64,000 nucleotides of DNA, from assembly GCA_001442925.1 (NCBI GenBank), contig LDXX01000004.1, forward strand, positions 65,001 through 129,000. The letters are read 5' to 3'. This document shows, piece after piece, positions 25,643 through 34,504 of the stretch (position 1 is its first letter; each line of letters starts with the position of its first letter). The notes beneath the pieces are model-generated. The model searched no databases and was not told the origin of the DNA. It saw nothing but the letters and a program-made list of their open reading frames with translations. This DNA is from Candidatus Kryptonium thompsonii. Lineage in GTDB: Bacteria > Bacteroidota > Ignavibacteria > Kryptoniales > Kryptoniaceae. Made by a program: the position numbers and the translations under genes.

Positions 25643-26872
25643 ATGTATAACTATTTCCCGCTTATTTCAAAGGAAAAGATTCTAACTGTTTCCGAGCTAA
25701 CATATCAAATTAAAAAGTTAGTTGAACCAAATTTTCAAGATATATGGCTCCAAGGTGAAATATCAAATTATAAAATTCACGCATCCGGACATGTTTATTT
25801 CACACTCAAAGATGAAAATGCATCGATAGATGCAGCGTTATGGAAGAGATACGCCGATATATATTTAAAAAATTACACTTATAAAGACGGCGACAAAGTT
25901 CTTGTTCATGGCAAAATAGAAATATATGAACCGCGCGGGGAATATAAAATTATAGTTGATTTCATTGAACCACTTGGAATCGGCGAGCTCCAGATAAAGT
26001 TTGAAATGTTAAAACAGAAACTCGCTGCCGAAGGACTGTTTGATGCCAGATTTAAAAAACCAATCCCGGAATACCCAAATAGAATTGGTATAGTCACAAG
26101 CCCGACAGGTGCAGCGATAAGAGATATGATAAATATAATTTCGCGTCGTTTCCCAGCGGTAGAATTAATTCTTTACCCTGTGAAAGTTCAAGGAGACGGA
26201 GCAGCTGAGGAAATAGCACAAGCAATTCGGGATTTAAATTTCTACGGCAAAGTTGATGTGATAATTGTCGGAAGAGGTGGAGGTTCAATTGAAGATTTAT
26301 GGGCTTTCAACGAGGAAATTGTCGCCAGAGCGATTTTTGAATCGAAGATACCGATAATAAGCGCGGTTGGACATGAAATTGATTATAGCATAAGCGATTT
26401 CGTCGCAGACCTAAGGGCACCGACGCCGTCAGCCGCTGCTGAACTTGTTGTGAAAAATCGCGATGATGTTATTGAAAATATCCGAAATTTTTGGTATACT
26501 ATTCATCAACTTACGATTGAAAAAATAAAAAATGCCAAAAAGGAGGTTGAACATCTAACGAAAAGTTATGCCTTTAACAGACCGATCGATTGGTTAAGAC
26601 AATACACGATGAGGTTGGATGAATTAACACGAGCACTTGAAATTGCAATGTCGCATAGATTTGAATTGATAAAAAATAATTTTGAACAATGGCTTAAAAG
26701 GTTTGAATCGCTAAACCCTGAACTTGCCTTAAAAAGGGGTTATGCCATCGTTTATAAAGACGGAAAAATTGTCCACAGCAAAGAAGAACTTAAATTAAAC
26801 GACGAGTTTAATGTAAAACTATCAGATGGAATAATAAAAGGGGTGGTGAAAGAATATGGCGAAGAAAAATGA
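25643..26872 (+). CDS. xseA: Exodeoxyribonuclease VII large subunit
   Basis: 409 residues from the ATG at 25643. The N-terminal OB-fold (~10-105: LTVSELTYQIKKLVE, VWLQGEI-type DIWLQGEISNYK, SGHVYFTLKDE) is followed by the catalytic core with GIVTSPTGAAIRDMINIISRR and VIIVGRGGGSIEDLWAFNEE (~200-220), the D-x-R/GRGGGS nuclease signature, and AVGHEIDYSISDFVADLRAPTPSAAAE. A coiled-coil follows at the C-terminus. It degrades single-stranded DNA with XseB. Overlaps xseB by 17 bp. Confidence 0.95.
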   Translation: MYNYFPLISKEKILTVSELTYQIKKLVEPNFQDIWLQGEISNYKIHASGHVYFTLKDENASIDAALWKRYADIYLKNYTYKDGDKVLVHGKIEIYEPRGEYKIIVDFIEPLGIGELQIKFEMLKQKLAAEGLFDARFKKPIPEYPNRIGIVTSPTGAAIRDMINIISRRFPAVELILYPVKVQGDGAAEEIAQAIRDLNFYGKVDVIIVGRGGGSIEDLWAFNEEIVARAIFESKIPIISAVGHEIDYSISDFVADLRAPTPSAAAELVVKNRDDVIENIRNFWYTIHQLTIEKIKNAKKEVEHLTKSYAFNRPIDWLRQYTMRLDELTRALEIAMSHRFELIKNNFEQWLKRFESLNPELALKRGYAIVYKDGKIVHSKEELKLNDEFNVKLSDGIIKGVVKEYGEEK

Positions 26873-27125
26873 AATAACAGAAAGTTCACTTGAAAACTTA
26901 ACATTTGAGCAAGCGTTAAAAGAACTCCAAAATATAGTTGATAAACTTGAAACTGGACAAGTGACGCTTGAAGAAGCAATTGAAATGTATGAGCGAGGAA
27001 TTAAACTTTCAAAATATTGTCTCCACAAATTGACGCAGGCAGAACTTAGGATAAAGAAAATAATTAAAGATGAATCTCAAGGATTTACGCTTATCGATTT
27101 TGATGATTTCAACAACAAAATTTAA
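26856..27125 (+). CDS. xseB: Exodeoxyribonuclease VII small subunit
   Basis: 89 residues with the XseB pattern LTFEQALKELQNIVDKLETG...LEEAIEMYERGIKLSKYC, a helical hairpin that wraps the coiled-coil of XseA. About 15 residues longer than typical because of an acidic, Phe-rich tail. Overlaps xseA and lies 17 bp before dxs. Confidence 0.95.
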   Translation: MAKKNEITESSLENLTFEQALKELQNIVDKLETGQVTLEEAIEMYERGIKLSKYCLHKLTQAELRIKKIIKDESQGFTLIDFDDFNNKI

Positions 27126-27142
27126 GGGGGCGATAATATAAA

Positions 27143-29089
27143 ATGGATTTGAAAAGTTCACAGGTTGAAGCAAATTACAGCGTCTTGCCAAGAGTAAACT
27201 CCCCAGATGACTTAAAAAGATTAAGTATACAAGAGCTTGAGATCCTTGCGAAAGAAATAAGGGAATTCATAATTGATACGATCTCAAAGGTTGGGGGACA
27301 TTTGGGAGCAAGTTTAGGTATTGTCGAATTAACATTAGCAGTCCACTATGTATTTAACGCTCCAAGAGATAAGATAATTTGGGATACAGGGCATCAAGGT
27401 TATGTGCATAAAATAATCACAGGAAGAAGAGATGTTTTTCACACCATAAGACAATTCAAAGGGATAAGTGGATTTTTAAAAAGAAGTGAAAGCATTTACG
27501 ATGTTTTCGGCGCAGGGCATGCTTCAACATCAATCTCAGCTGCTTTAGGGATTGCAACAGCAAGAGACTTTGACGGTGAGGATTATAAAGTGGTCGCAAT
27601 AATTGGGGATGGTGCAATGACTGCTGGGCTTGCATATGAGGCGATGAACAATGCTGGGATGTTGAGGAAAAATTTAATCGTGATTTTAAATGATAACAAT
27701 ATGTCAATCTCTCCAAATGTATGGGCAGTTTCAAAATATTTTACAGAATTAATTGCAAGCACACATTACAATAAGTTCAAGTCATTTGTTTGGGACTTAA
27801 CTGGACAACTTGATGGAATGGGAGATAGAATCCGAAAACTTGCAGCGAGAGTTGAGGGTGGAGTGAAGGCAATAATAACCCCGGGGATGCTTTTTGAAGC
27901 CCTTGGCTTTAGATATTTCGGTCCTGTAAATGGTCACAACATCCCGAAACTTATAAAGATTTTAAGTGAAATAAAAAACCTTAACGGTCCAATTCTTCTT
28001 CATGTTATAACTCAAAAGGGCAAAGGTTATAAACCAGCCGAGGACGACGCACCAAAATACCATGGGGTGACGCCATTTGATAAAATTACAGGAAAGATGT
28101 ATAAAAGCGATAAACCCCAACCCCCAAGCTATACAAAAGTTTTTGGTGAAGCCCTTGTCCAGCTTGCGAGGAAAAACAGCAAAATTGTGGGCATAACGGC
28201 AGCGATGCCCGAAGGAACAGGACTTGACATTTTAAGAAATGAAATCCCCGAGAGATTTTTTGATGTTGGAATAGCGGAACAGCATGCGGTGACATTTGCA
28301 GCAGGGCTTGCAACCGAAGGATATATCCCAGTGTGTGCGATTTATTCGACATTTTTACAAAGGGCTTTTGATCAAATTATTCATGATGTAGCACTTCAAC
28401 ATCTTCATGTGGTTTTTGCCCTTGACAGAGCCGGGCTTGTCGGAGCAGATGGACCAACCCACCACGGCGCCTTTGATTTAAGCTACTTACGGCTTATCCC
28501 CGGAATGGTGGTAATGGCTCCGAAAGACGAAAGCGAACTCAGGGATATGCTTTATACTGCAACAATTTACAATAAAGGTCCAATAGCAATTAGATATCCA
28601 AGAGGAAATGGCATTGGGGTTCCACTTAAAGAAGAGTTTGATCTAATCGAAATTGGCAAAGCTGAGGTATTGAAAGAAGGTAAAGATATAGCGATACTTG
28701 CAATAGGAAGCATGGTGTATCCAACTCTAAAGGCTGCGGAGAAACTTAAAGAATTTGGAATTGATGCGATGGTTGTGAACATGCGATTCGTCAAACCGTT
28801 GGATAAAAAACTCTTAGATGAAATTTTTGATAAATTTGATAAGGTTGTGACCGTTGAAGAAAATACAATCATTGGTGGATTCGGAAGCGCCGTCCTTGAA
28901 TATGCATCATTTAAAGGTGTTAAAAATGTTAAATTCTTGATACATGGAATACCCGATGAGTTCATTGAGCACGGGACACAAGCGGAGCTTTGGAAGATGT
29001 TAAAGCTTGATCCTGATGGAATAGTTGAAAAAATTCTTGAAACATTTAAATTTAAAAGAACTTTGATTTCTCAAAAAATACAGAAATGA
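27143..29089 (+). CDS. dxs: 1-deoxy-D-xylulose-5-phosphate synthase
   Basis: 648 residues, normal for DXS. It condenses pyruvate and glyceraldehyde 3-phosphate in the first step of the MEP isoprenoid pathway. It has the thiamine diphosphate motif GDGAMTAGLAYEAMNNAG...LNDNNMSISPN (~153-190), GHQGYVHKIITGR near the N-terminus, DVGIAEQHAVTFAAGLA (~376-392) with the catalytic Glu, and DRAGLVGADGPTHHGAFD. AGGGGGCG precedes the ATG at a suitable distance. xse-dxs linkage is common in bacteria. Confidence 0.97.
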   Translation: MDLKSSQVEANYSVLPRVNSPDDLKRLSIQELEILAKEIREFIIDTISKVGGHLGASLGIVELTLAVHYVFNAPRDKIIWDTGHQGYVHKIITGRRDVFHTIRQFKGISGFLKRSESIYDVFGAGHASTSISAALGIATARDFDGEDYKVVAIIGDGAMTAGLAYEAMNNAGMLRKNLIVILNDNNMSISPNVWAVSKYFTELIASTHYNKFKSFVWDLTGQLDGMGDRIRKLAARVEGGVKAIITPGMLFEALGFRYFGPVNGHNIPKLIKILSEIKNLNGPILLHVITQKGKGYKPAEDDAPKYHGVTPFDKITGKMYKSDKPQPPSYTKVFGEALVQLARKNSKIVGITAAMPEGTGLDILRNEIPERFFDVGIAEQHAVTFAAGLATEGYIPVCAIYSTFLQRAFDQIIHDVALQHLHVVFALDRAGLVGADGPTHHGAFDLSYLRLIPGMVVMAPKDESELRDMLYTATIYNKGPIAIRYPRGNGIGVPLKEEFDLIEIGKAEVLKEGKDIAILAIGSMVYPTLKAAEKLKEFGIDAMVVNMRFVKPLDKKLLDEIFDKFDKVVTVEENTIIGGFGSAVLEYASFKGVKNVKFLIHGIPDEFIEHGTQAELWKMLKLDPDGIVEKILETFKFKRTLISQKIQK

Positions 29090-29092
29090 CTA

Positions 29093-30100
29093 ATGGAGAA
29101 AGTTAGATTTGGAATAATTGGTCTTGGCGGTATAGCACAAGCGGTTCATCTTCCCATACTTTCAAAACTTGAAAACGCACAAATTGTTGCCCTGTGCGAT
29201 ACAGATAAAGCAAAGGCAAAGATGCTAGCAGAAAAATACAATGTGCCATACTTTTACACAGATTATGAGAAGATGCTTAAAGAGGTTGAGGAAATTGAAG
29301 CTGTTGAAGTGTTAACACCTACAAATCTTCACGCTGAAATGGCGATAGCCTGCGTTTCGGCTGGAAAAGATGTGTTCGTTGAAAGACCATTGGCAAGGGA
29401 TTATAAAGAAGCTGAGTCCGTTGTAAAAGCCCTTGAACAAGAAAAAGATAGAAAAATTATGGTTGGAATGAATTTAAGATTTAGGCCTGATTCTATGTTG
29501 CTGAAGGGTTTCATCGAGCAGGGCGAACTTGGTTCAGTTTTCTATGTGAAAGCTGGATGGTTTAAAAAGCCAAACAATAAAAAATGGGTTATGATGAAAG
29601 AAAAAGCAGGCGGAGGTGTTATGCTTGACCTTGGTATAAGCCTGCTTGACCTTGCATTGTGGATGGCTGGATATCCGGAGGTCAAAAGCGTAAATTCCAT
29701 ATGCTACAAACATCAAACTAAATCAGTGGAGGACAGCGCGATTGTTTTCTTGAAGTTTAAAAACGAAGCGACATTATTTATCGATGTAAGTTGGTCATAC
29801 GAATTTGAAAACTCAATATTTTATTTGCATATATTTGGAACTCAGGGAACTGGGGAATTAAACCCGTTCAGAATTTATAAAGATATACAGGGAAACCTTG
29901 TCAATCTTGCACCCCAAAAGATGGATAGACCTGAAACTCTTTACTGGAAATCTTATGAAAATGAGCTGAAGCATTTCATCGGAGCGGTGCGAAATCTTCA
30001 TCCCCTTGTTTCAAGCGCAAAGGATGCCCTTTATAGAATGAAAATTGTTGATGCGGTATATAAATCAGCCAAACTGGGAAAGGAAATCGTATTTAAGTAA
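29093..30100 (+). CDS. Gfo/Idh/MocA family oxidoreductase
   Basis: 335 residues. The Rossmann NAD(P)-binding start is RFGIIGLGGIAQAVHLPIL (~5-23). The family EKP motif at ~96-98 is here ERP (VFVERPLARD), which still supplies Glu but replaces the Lys that contacts the nicotinamide. The C-terminal substrate domain includes GGGVMLDLGISLLDLALWM (~174-192) with the usual Asp. Substrate, probably a sugar or inositol derivative, is unknown. It sits 3 bp after dxs and 19 bp before tmk. Confidence 0.9.
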   Translation: MEKVRFGIIGLGGIAQAVHLPILSKLENAQIVALCDTDKAKAKMLAEKYNVPYFYTDYEKMLKEVEEIEAVEVLTPTNLHAEMAIACVSAGKDVFVERPLARDYKEAESVVKALEQEKDRKIMVGMNLRFRPDSMLLKGFIEQGELGSVFYVKAGWFKKPNNKKWVMMKEKAGGGVMLDLGISLLDLALWMAGYPEVKSVNSICYKHQTKSVEDSAIVFLKFKNEATLFIDVSWSYEFENSIFYLHIFGTQGTGELNPFRIYKDIQGNLVNLAPQKMDRPETLYWKSYENELKHFIGAVRNLHPLVSSAKDALYRMKIVDAVYKSAKLGKEIVFK

Positions 30101-30119
30101 AATAATCTCTTAAGCAAAA

Positions 30120-30743
30120 ATGTTTATAACCTTTGAAGGAGTTGACCTTTGTGGGAAAACAACACAAGCTGAAATTTTAGTTCAAAGATTAAAAAATTCT
30201 GGCTTTGATGTTGTCTTCCTTAGAGAACCCGGGGGCACAAAAATTTCAGAACTAATACGAAACATATTGCTCGATTCACAAAATAAAGAAATGGATCCAA
30301 TCACCGAACTTTTTCTCTTTTCAGCAAGCCGTGCTCAACTTGTAAGAGAGATTGTAATTCCATCGCTTAATTCCGGCAAAATTGTCGTATGTGATAGATT
30401 TTACGACTCAACGCTTGCATATCAAGGTTATGGGCGCGGGATTGAAATTGAAAAAATAAAAATTGTAAATGAACTTGCATCCGGAGGACTCGTTCCTGAT
30501 TTGACATTTTTAATAGATATCCCCGTCGATGAAATTTACAAAAGAAAAAAAGAAAAATACGGCGATTTTGACAGGATGGAAAGATCAGGTATTGAATTTT
30601 ACGAAAGAGTGAGGAAAGGATACCTTGAGATTGCCAAGATAAGCGATAGATTTTTCATCATTGATGGCCAGAAGAAAATAGATGAGATAAGCGATCAAAT
30701 TTGGACAATCGTTTCAGAAAAATTAAAGGTCAAGGTAAAATGA
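30120..30743 (+). CDS. tmk: Thymidylate kinase
   Basis: 207 residues, standard for dTMP kinase. P-loop GVDLCGKTT (~7-15), LREPGGTKISELIR (~36-49) with the DR/EPGG base-binding loop, DRFYDSTLAYQGYGRG (~91-106) and a LID region KRKKEKYGDFDRME. It phosphorylates dTMP to dTDP for DNA synthesis. Its stop overlaps the ATG of the next gene by 4 bp. Confidence 0.96.
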   Translation: MFITFEGVDLCGKTTQAEILVQRLKNSGFDVVFLREPGGTKISELIRNILLDSQNKEMDPITELFLFSASRAQLVREIVIPSLNSGKIVVCDRFYDSTLAYQGYGRGIEIEKIKIVNELASGGLVPDLTFLIDIPVDEIYKRKKEKYGDFDRMERSGIEFYERVRKGYLEIAKISDRFFIIDGQKKIDEISDQIWTIVSEKLKVKVK

Positions 30744-32395
30744 GAAAAAAAATTTTTTTCTTCAGCTTTGGGCTATTTGCCTTTCTTCTGTTGGTAGGGT
30801 TCGAATTTTTTCAATCTCAAAAGGATGACATATTTTTCAAGATAGATAAAAGCATCGAAATTTTTGGCAAAATTTATAAAGAGGTGCTCTTAAACTATGT
30901 CGATGAGGTTGACCCAGAAAAGTTTATGAGAGCTGGGATAAAGGGAATGTTGAATCAGCTCGATCCTTATACAGTTTTCATAGATGAAAAACATAGAGAA
31001 GAAGTCGATGCCTTAACAACAGGAAAATATGGTGGAATCGGGGTATCGATATCAAAAATTGACACTCAAGTTGTCGTCGTCAAAGTATTGAAAGATTACC
31101 CAGCAGATAAAGCTGGGCTGAAAGTTGGGGATGTGATAATTCAAATTGACAGCATATCTGTGGATGATAAACCGCTTGAGGAAGTAAGAACATATATGGT
31201 CGGCAAAGCAGGGACACCGATAAAGTTAAAGGTCTTAAGAGAGGGATTCGAAAATCCGCTCGTCTTTGAAATGACAAGAGCTGAGATTGAAGTCAAAAAT
31301 ATCGCTTATTACAATTTCATCGACGATGGAATTGCATACATAAAGCTTGAGCGTTTTTCAAGGAACGCTGGTGAGGAATTAAGGCAGGCGATAAAAAACT
31401 TGCAAGCAAAGAGTGAAATAAAAGGTTTAATACTTGACCTTCGAGATAACCCCGGTGGACTGCTCGACGCTGCGGTTGATATTGTCGAAAAATTCGTCCC
31501 GGAGGGAAGTCTGATAGTTTCAACTCGCGGTCGAAAACCTGATGCAGTTAGAAATTATTACTCAACCGAAAAACCTTTACTTCCTGATGTCCCACTTTGT
31601 GTTATTGTGAATAATTCAAGTGCAAGTGCAAGCGAAATAGTCGCTGGAGCAATTCAAGACCTTGACAGAGGAGTAATCCTTGGAACAAGAACTTTCGGAA
31701 AGGGTCTTGTACAAACAATAAGCTATCTCTCTTATAATACATTTCTTAAAATGACAACCGCAAAGTATTATACACCAAGTGGACGCTGCATCCAAGAAGT
31801 TGACTACTTTCACAAACCCGATGGTGTTTTCATAGTAAAGCCTGATTCTGAGAAAAAAGTTTTCAAAACCAAAAATGGACGGATCGTCTACGCACAAGGC
31901 GGGATAATGCCAGACACAATAATCCCGGAGATAACAAGAAGCAATTTTACCGAAACTCTTGTTAAAAGGGGATTATTTTTCAAGTTTGCAAATCGTTTCC
32001 TCGCTGAACACAAAACATTGCCCGAAAACTTTGAAATCAACAATCAAATCCTTGAGCAATTCAAAAAATTCGTCGAAAAAAATAACTTCACATTCAAAGA
32101 CAGCTTCGAAATAAACCTCGAAAAAGCAATTGAATACGCAAAAAAACAAAGATATCAAAACGGTTATATTAGTGAAGTCGAGTTAACACTTAACAAAATC
32201 AAGTCAAATAAAATCGACTACTTTCAAATCTATCGTGATGAGATTGCTCGGGAACTTATGCGTCAGATACTCGCAAGATATAAGTATGAAAATGAACTTA
32301 TAGAATGGGAACTCTCAAACGATGTTCAAGTAAAAACGGCTATTTCAATTTTAAAAGATGGAAAAACTTATAGCTCAATTTTGAAATCGAAATGA
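30740..32395 (+). CDS. ctpA: C-terminal processing peptidase, S41 family
   Basis: About 551 residues from the ATG at 30740, which overlaps the tmk stop (ATGA) and has AAGGT upstream. The longer reading frame begins in tmk and is not needed. Order: membrane anchor or signal (~4-24), PDZ domain (~95-175, GGIGVSISKI), then the S41 serine protease domain with nucleophile Ser296 in NNSSASASEI and general base Lys321 in RTFGKGLVQ, exactly 25 residues apart as in CtpA. The C-terminal ~130 residues are a Lys/Glu-rich helical region. It trims periplasmic proteins. Confidence 0.95.
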   Translation: MRKKIFFFSFGLFAFLLLVGFEFFQSQKDDIFFKIDKSIEIFGKIYKEVLLNYVDEVDPEKFMRAGIKGMLNQLDPYTVFIDEKHREEVDALTTGKYGGIGVSISKIDTQVVVVKVLKDYPADKAGLKVGDVIIQIDSISVDDKPLEEVRTYMVGKAGTPIKLKVLREGFENPLVFEMTRAEIEVKNIAYYNFIDDGIAYIKLERFSRNAGEELRQAIKNLQAKSEIKGLILDLRDNPGGLLDAAVDIVEKFVPEGSLIVSTRGRKPDAVRNYYSTEKPLLPDVPLCVIVNNSSASASEIVAGAIQDLDRGVILGTRTFGKGLVQTISYLSYNTFLKMTTAKYYTPSGRCIQEVDYFHKPDGVFIVKPDSEKKVFKTKNGRIVYAQGGIMPDTIIPEITRSNFTETLVKRGLFFKFANRFLAEHKTLPENFEINNQILEQFKKFVEKNNFTFKDSFEINLEKAIEYAKKQRYQNGYISEVELTLNKIKSNKIDYFQIYRDEIARELMRQILARYKYENELIEWELSNDVQVKTAISILKDGKTYSSILKSK

Positions 32396-33213
32396 TGTTT
32401 TGGAAAATCTCACTTCTTTTCGTCTCAGGACTTTTCGCAGGCTTTCTCGCTGGCTTTTTTGGAATTGGCGGTGGTATAATTTTAGTCTTAATTTTGATGT
32501 ACTATTACTCTGGAATCGGGCTTCCGCCAGACTTGATCCCCAAAATCGCTGTTGCAACAAGTTTATTCACAATAATTTTTACATCAATTTCGAGCACGAT
32601 AAAACAATATGAGAACAAAAATATCGAATGGAAATTAACATTTACGATGGGTTTTGCTTCACTCATCTCAGCTTTTGCTGGAAGCAAGCTTGCTTCAATT
32701 GTTTCTGGAAGTTTTATAAAAACATTTATCATCGTTGTTATAATTTTCGCCGGGATAAGAATGCTCTTAACCGGCGATTCAGAAGTTGACATAGATGACC
32801 TGACAAATTACAAAAGTAATGTTAATCCATTTTCAGCAGTGGTCTGGGGATTTATCACAGGAATAATTTCGGTATTTGCGGGTGTGGGTGGTGGAATTTT
32901 GCTTGTCCCAGTGATGAATCATTTTATGAAAATCCCGATAAAAAGAGCGATTGGAACATCAAGCTCAATTATTATTTTAACCTCGATCTTCGGGACAATT
33001 GGTTATATAATCAACGGTCTTGGAAGACCTGAGCTCGCAAATCTTGGAACGCTTGGCTTTGTTGATTATACGGCTGGAATTCCGATCATCTTGGGCTCTA
33101 CTTTGACAGGGCGTCTCGGAGCCTATGTGTCTTATAAAACGAAGTCAAAACTTTTGAAAAAATTTTTCGCTCTACTTTTGATCACGGTTGCGATTTTGAC
33201 GTTTTTCAAATAA
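32392..33213 (+). CDS. TauE/SafE family membrane transporter
   Basis: 273 residues and about eight membrane helices in two repeats. Each repeat carries a Gly-rich motif: GFFGIGGGIILV (~22-33) and VFAGVGGGILLVPVM (~162-176). The family exports sulfite, sulfonates or related organic acids; the substrate here is not known. Overlaps the ctpA stop by 4 bp. Confidence 0.9.
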   Translation: MMFWKISLLFVSGLFAGFLAGFFGIGGGIILVLILMYYYSGIGLPPDLIPKIAVATSLFTIIFTSISSTIKQYENKNIEWKLTFTMGFASLISAFAGSKLASIVSGSFIKTFIIVVIIFAGIRMLLTGDSEVDIDDLTNYKSNVNPFSAVVWGFITGIISVFAGVGGGILLVPVMNHFMKIPIKRAIGTSSSIIILTSIFGTIGYIINGLGRPELANLGTLGFVDYTAGIPIILGSTLTGRLGAYVSYKTKSKLLKKFFALLLITVAILTFFK

Positions 33214-33229
33214 AAAATCCCCTTTTAAA

Positions 33230-34246
33230 ATGATTTTGAGATATCACACATTCGAACTCAAACTTAAATATCCATTCAAAATAACACGCGGTGTAAGAAC
33301 CTCAAACTGGGTTGTATTAATTGAAATCGAACATGATGGAACGATCGGCTACGGCGAAGCATCACCATCGCCAAGATATGGCGAAAACATCGAAACAGTG
33401 CAAAATTTTTTAAACAAAGTTGACCTATCAAAATTTAACGACCCATTTAGTCTTGAAGAAATTTTAAATTATGTCGACTCAATTGAACCCGGAAACACAT
33501 CCGCAAAAGCTGGAATTGACATCGCACTTCATGATCTTGTTGGGAAATTGCTTAACATCCCACTTTATAAATTTTTCGGACTCGATAAGGAAAAAACACC
33601 GATAACATCGTTTACAATCGGGATAGATGAGCCAGCCATGATTGAGCGAAAAGTCAGGGAAGCGGAAGAATACCCAATTTTGAAGGTTAAACTTGGACTT
33701 GAAAATGATGAAGAGATAATCAAAACGATAAGAAAAGTCACTGATAAACCAATTCGAGTTGATGCAAATGAAGGATGGAAAACGAAAGAAGTCGCACTGG
33801 AGAAAATAAAATGGCTCCAAGACGAAGGCGTTGAATTTGTTGAACAACCGATGCCAGCGGATGATCTTGATTCCGTGGCTTGGGTAAGAGATAAAGTTGA
33901 TATTCCGATAATTGCAGACGAGAACTGCATTCGCCTTTATGATGTTCCAATTTTAGGAAAGGCATATGATGGAATTAATATAAAACTTATGAAATGCACA
34001 GGAATAAGAGAAGCGATAAAAATGATAAACACAGCCAGAGCGATGAAAATGAAAGTTATGCTTGGGTGCATGATCGAGTCATCGGTAGGGATAACTGCAG
34101 GAGCTCAAATTTCTCCGCTTGTTGATTTTGCTGACCTTGATGGGAACCTTTTGATAACAAATGATCCATTTGAAGGAGTTAAAGTTAAAAATGGTAAACT
34201 TATTCTCCCGGATGAGCCGGGGCTTGGCGTAAAAAAATTAATCTAA
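33230..34246 (+). CDS. Dipeptide epimerase (L-Ala-D/L-Glu epimerase type), enolase superfamily
   Basis: 338 residues of the muconate-lactonizing-enzyme subgroup. The catalytic lysines are Lys152/Lys154 (KVK), metal ligands Asp178 (RVDANEGW), Glu205 (VEQPM) and Asp230 (IIADEN), and the opposite lysine Lys252 (IKLMKCTGI). This KxK...K pair fits 1,1-proton transfer (epimerase). GCMIESSVGI lies near 279-288. The usual substrate of the closest family is L-Ala-L-Glu from peptidoglycan recycling, but other dipeptides are possible. Confidence 0.9.
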   Translation: MILRYHTFELKLKYPFKITRGVRTSNWVVLIEIEHDGTIGYGEASPSPRYGENIETVQNFLNKVDLSKFNDPFSLEEILNYVDSIEPGNTSAKAGIDIALHDLVGKLLNIPLYKFFGLDKEKTPITSFTIGIDEPAMIERKVREAEEYPILKVKLGLENDEEIIKTIRKVTDKPIRVDANEGWKTKEVALEKIKWLQDEGVEFVEQPMPADDLDSVAWVRDKVDIPIIADENCIRLYDVPILGKAYDGINIKLMKCTGIREAIKMINTARAMKMKVMLGCMIESSVGITAGAQISPLVDFADLDGNLLITNDPFEGVKVKNGKLILPDEPGLGVKKLI

Positions 34247-34250
34247 AACT

Positions 34251-34472
34251 ATGCTTTTTAAAAGGCCTCAACATCTACGCTTTGAGTACATCCCAAGATA
34301 TTACAACCCAGATAAAGATGAGGAGTTAAAGAGAAAGGAACGAATGAAAAGAAAACTAAAATTCCAAAGAATTGGAATCTCCGAGAGAAAAAGAAAATCT
34401 TTGTTATGGTGGTTGATAATAACTGGGCTTGTTTTCTATCTTTATCTAATGTTGTCAGGCATGTTGAAATGA
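34251..34472 (+). CDS. Small membrane protein upstream of mutL
   Basis: 73 residues: a Tyr/Arg/Lys-rich N-terminus (FEYIPRYYNPDKDEELKRKE) and one C-terminal membrane helix (~50-69, WWLIITGLVFYLYLML). Starts 5 bp after the epimerase stop and ends 33 bp before mutL. I recall no named function. Its position in the operon and its clear amphipathic-plus-helix layout support a real gene. Confidence 0.7.
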   Translation: MLFKRPQHLRFEYIPRYYNPDKDEELKRKERMKRKLKFQRIGISERKRKSLLWWLIITGLVFYLYLMLSGMLK

Positions 34473-34504
34473 GAAAACGCAATCAACTATTATAGAGATC
34501 AAGA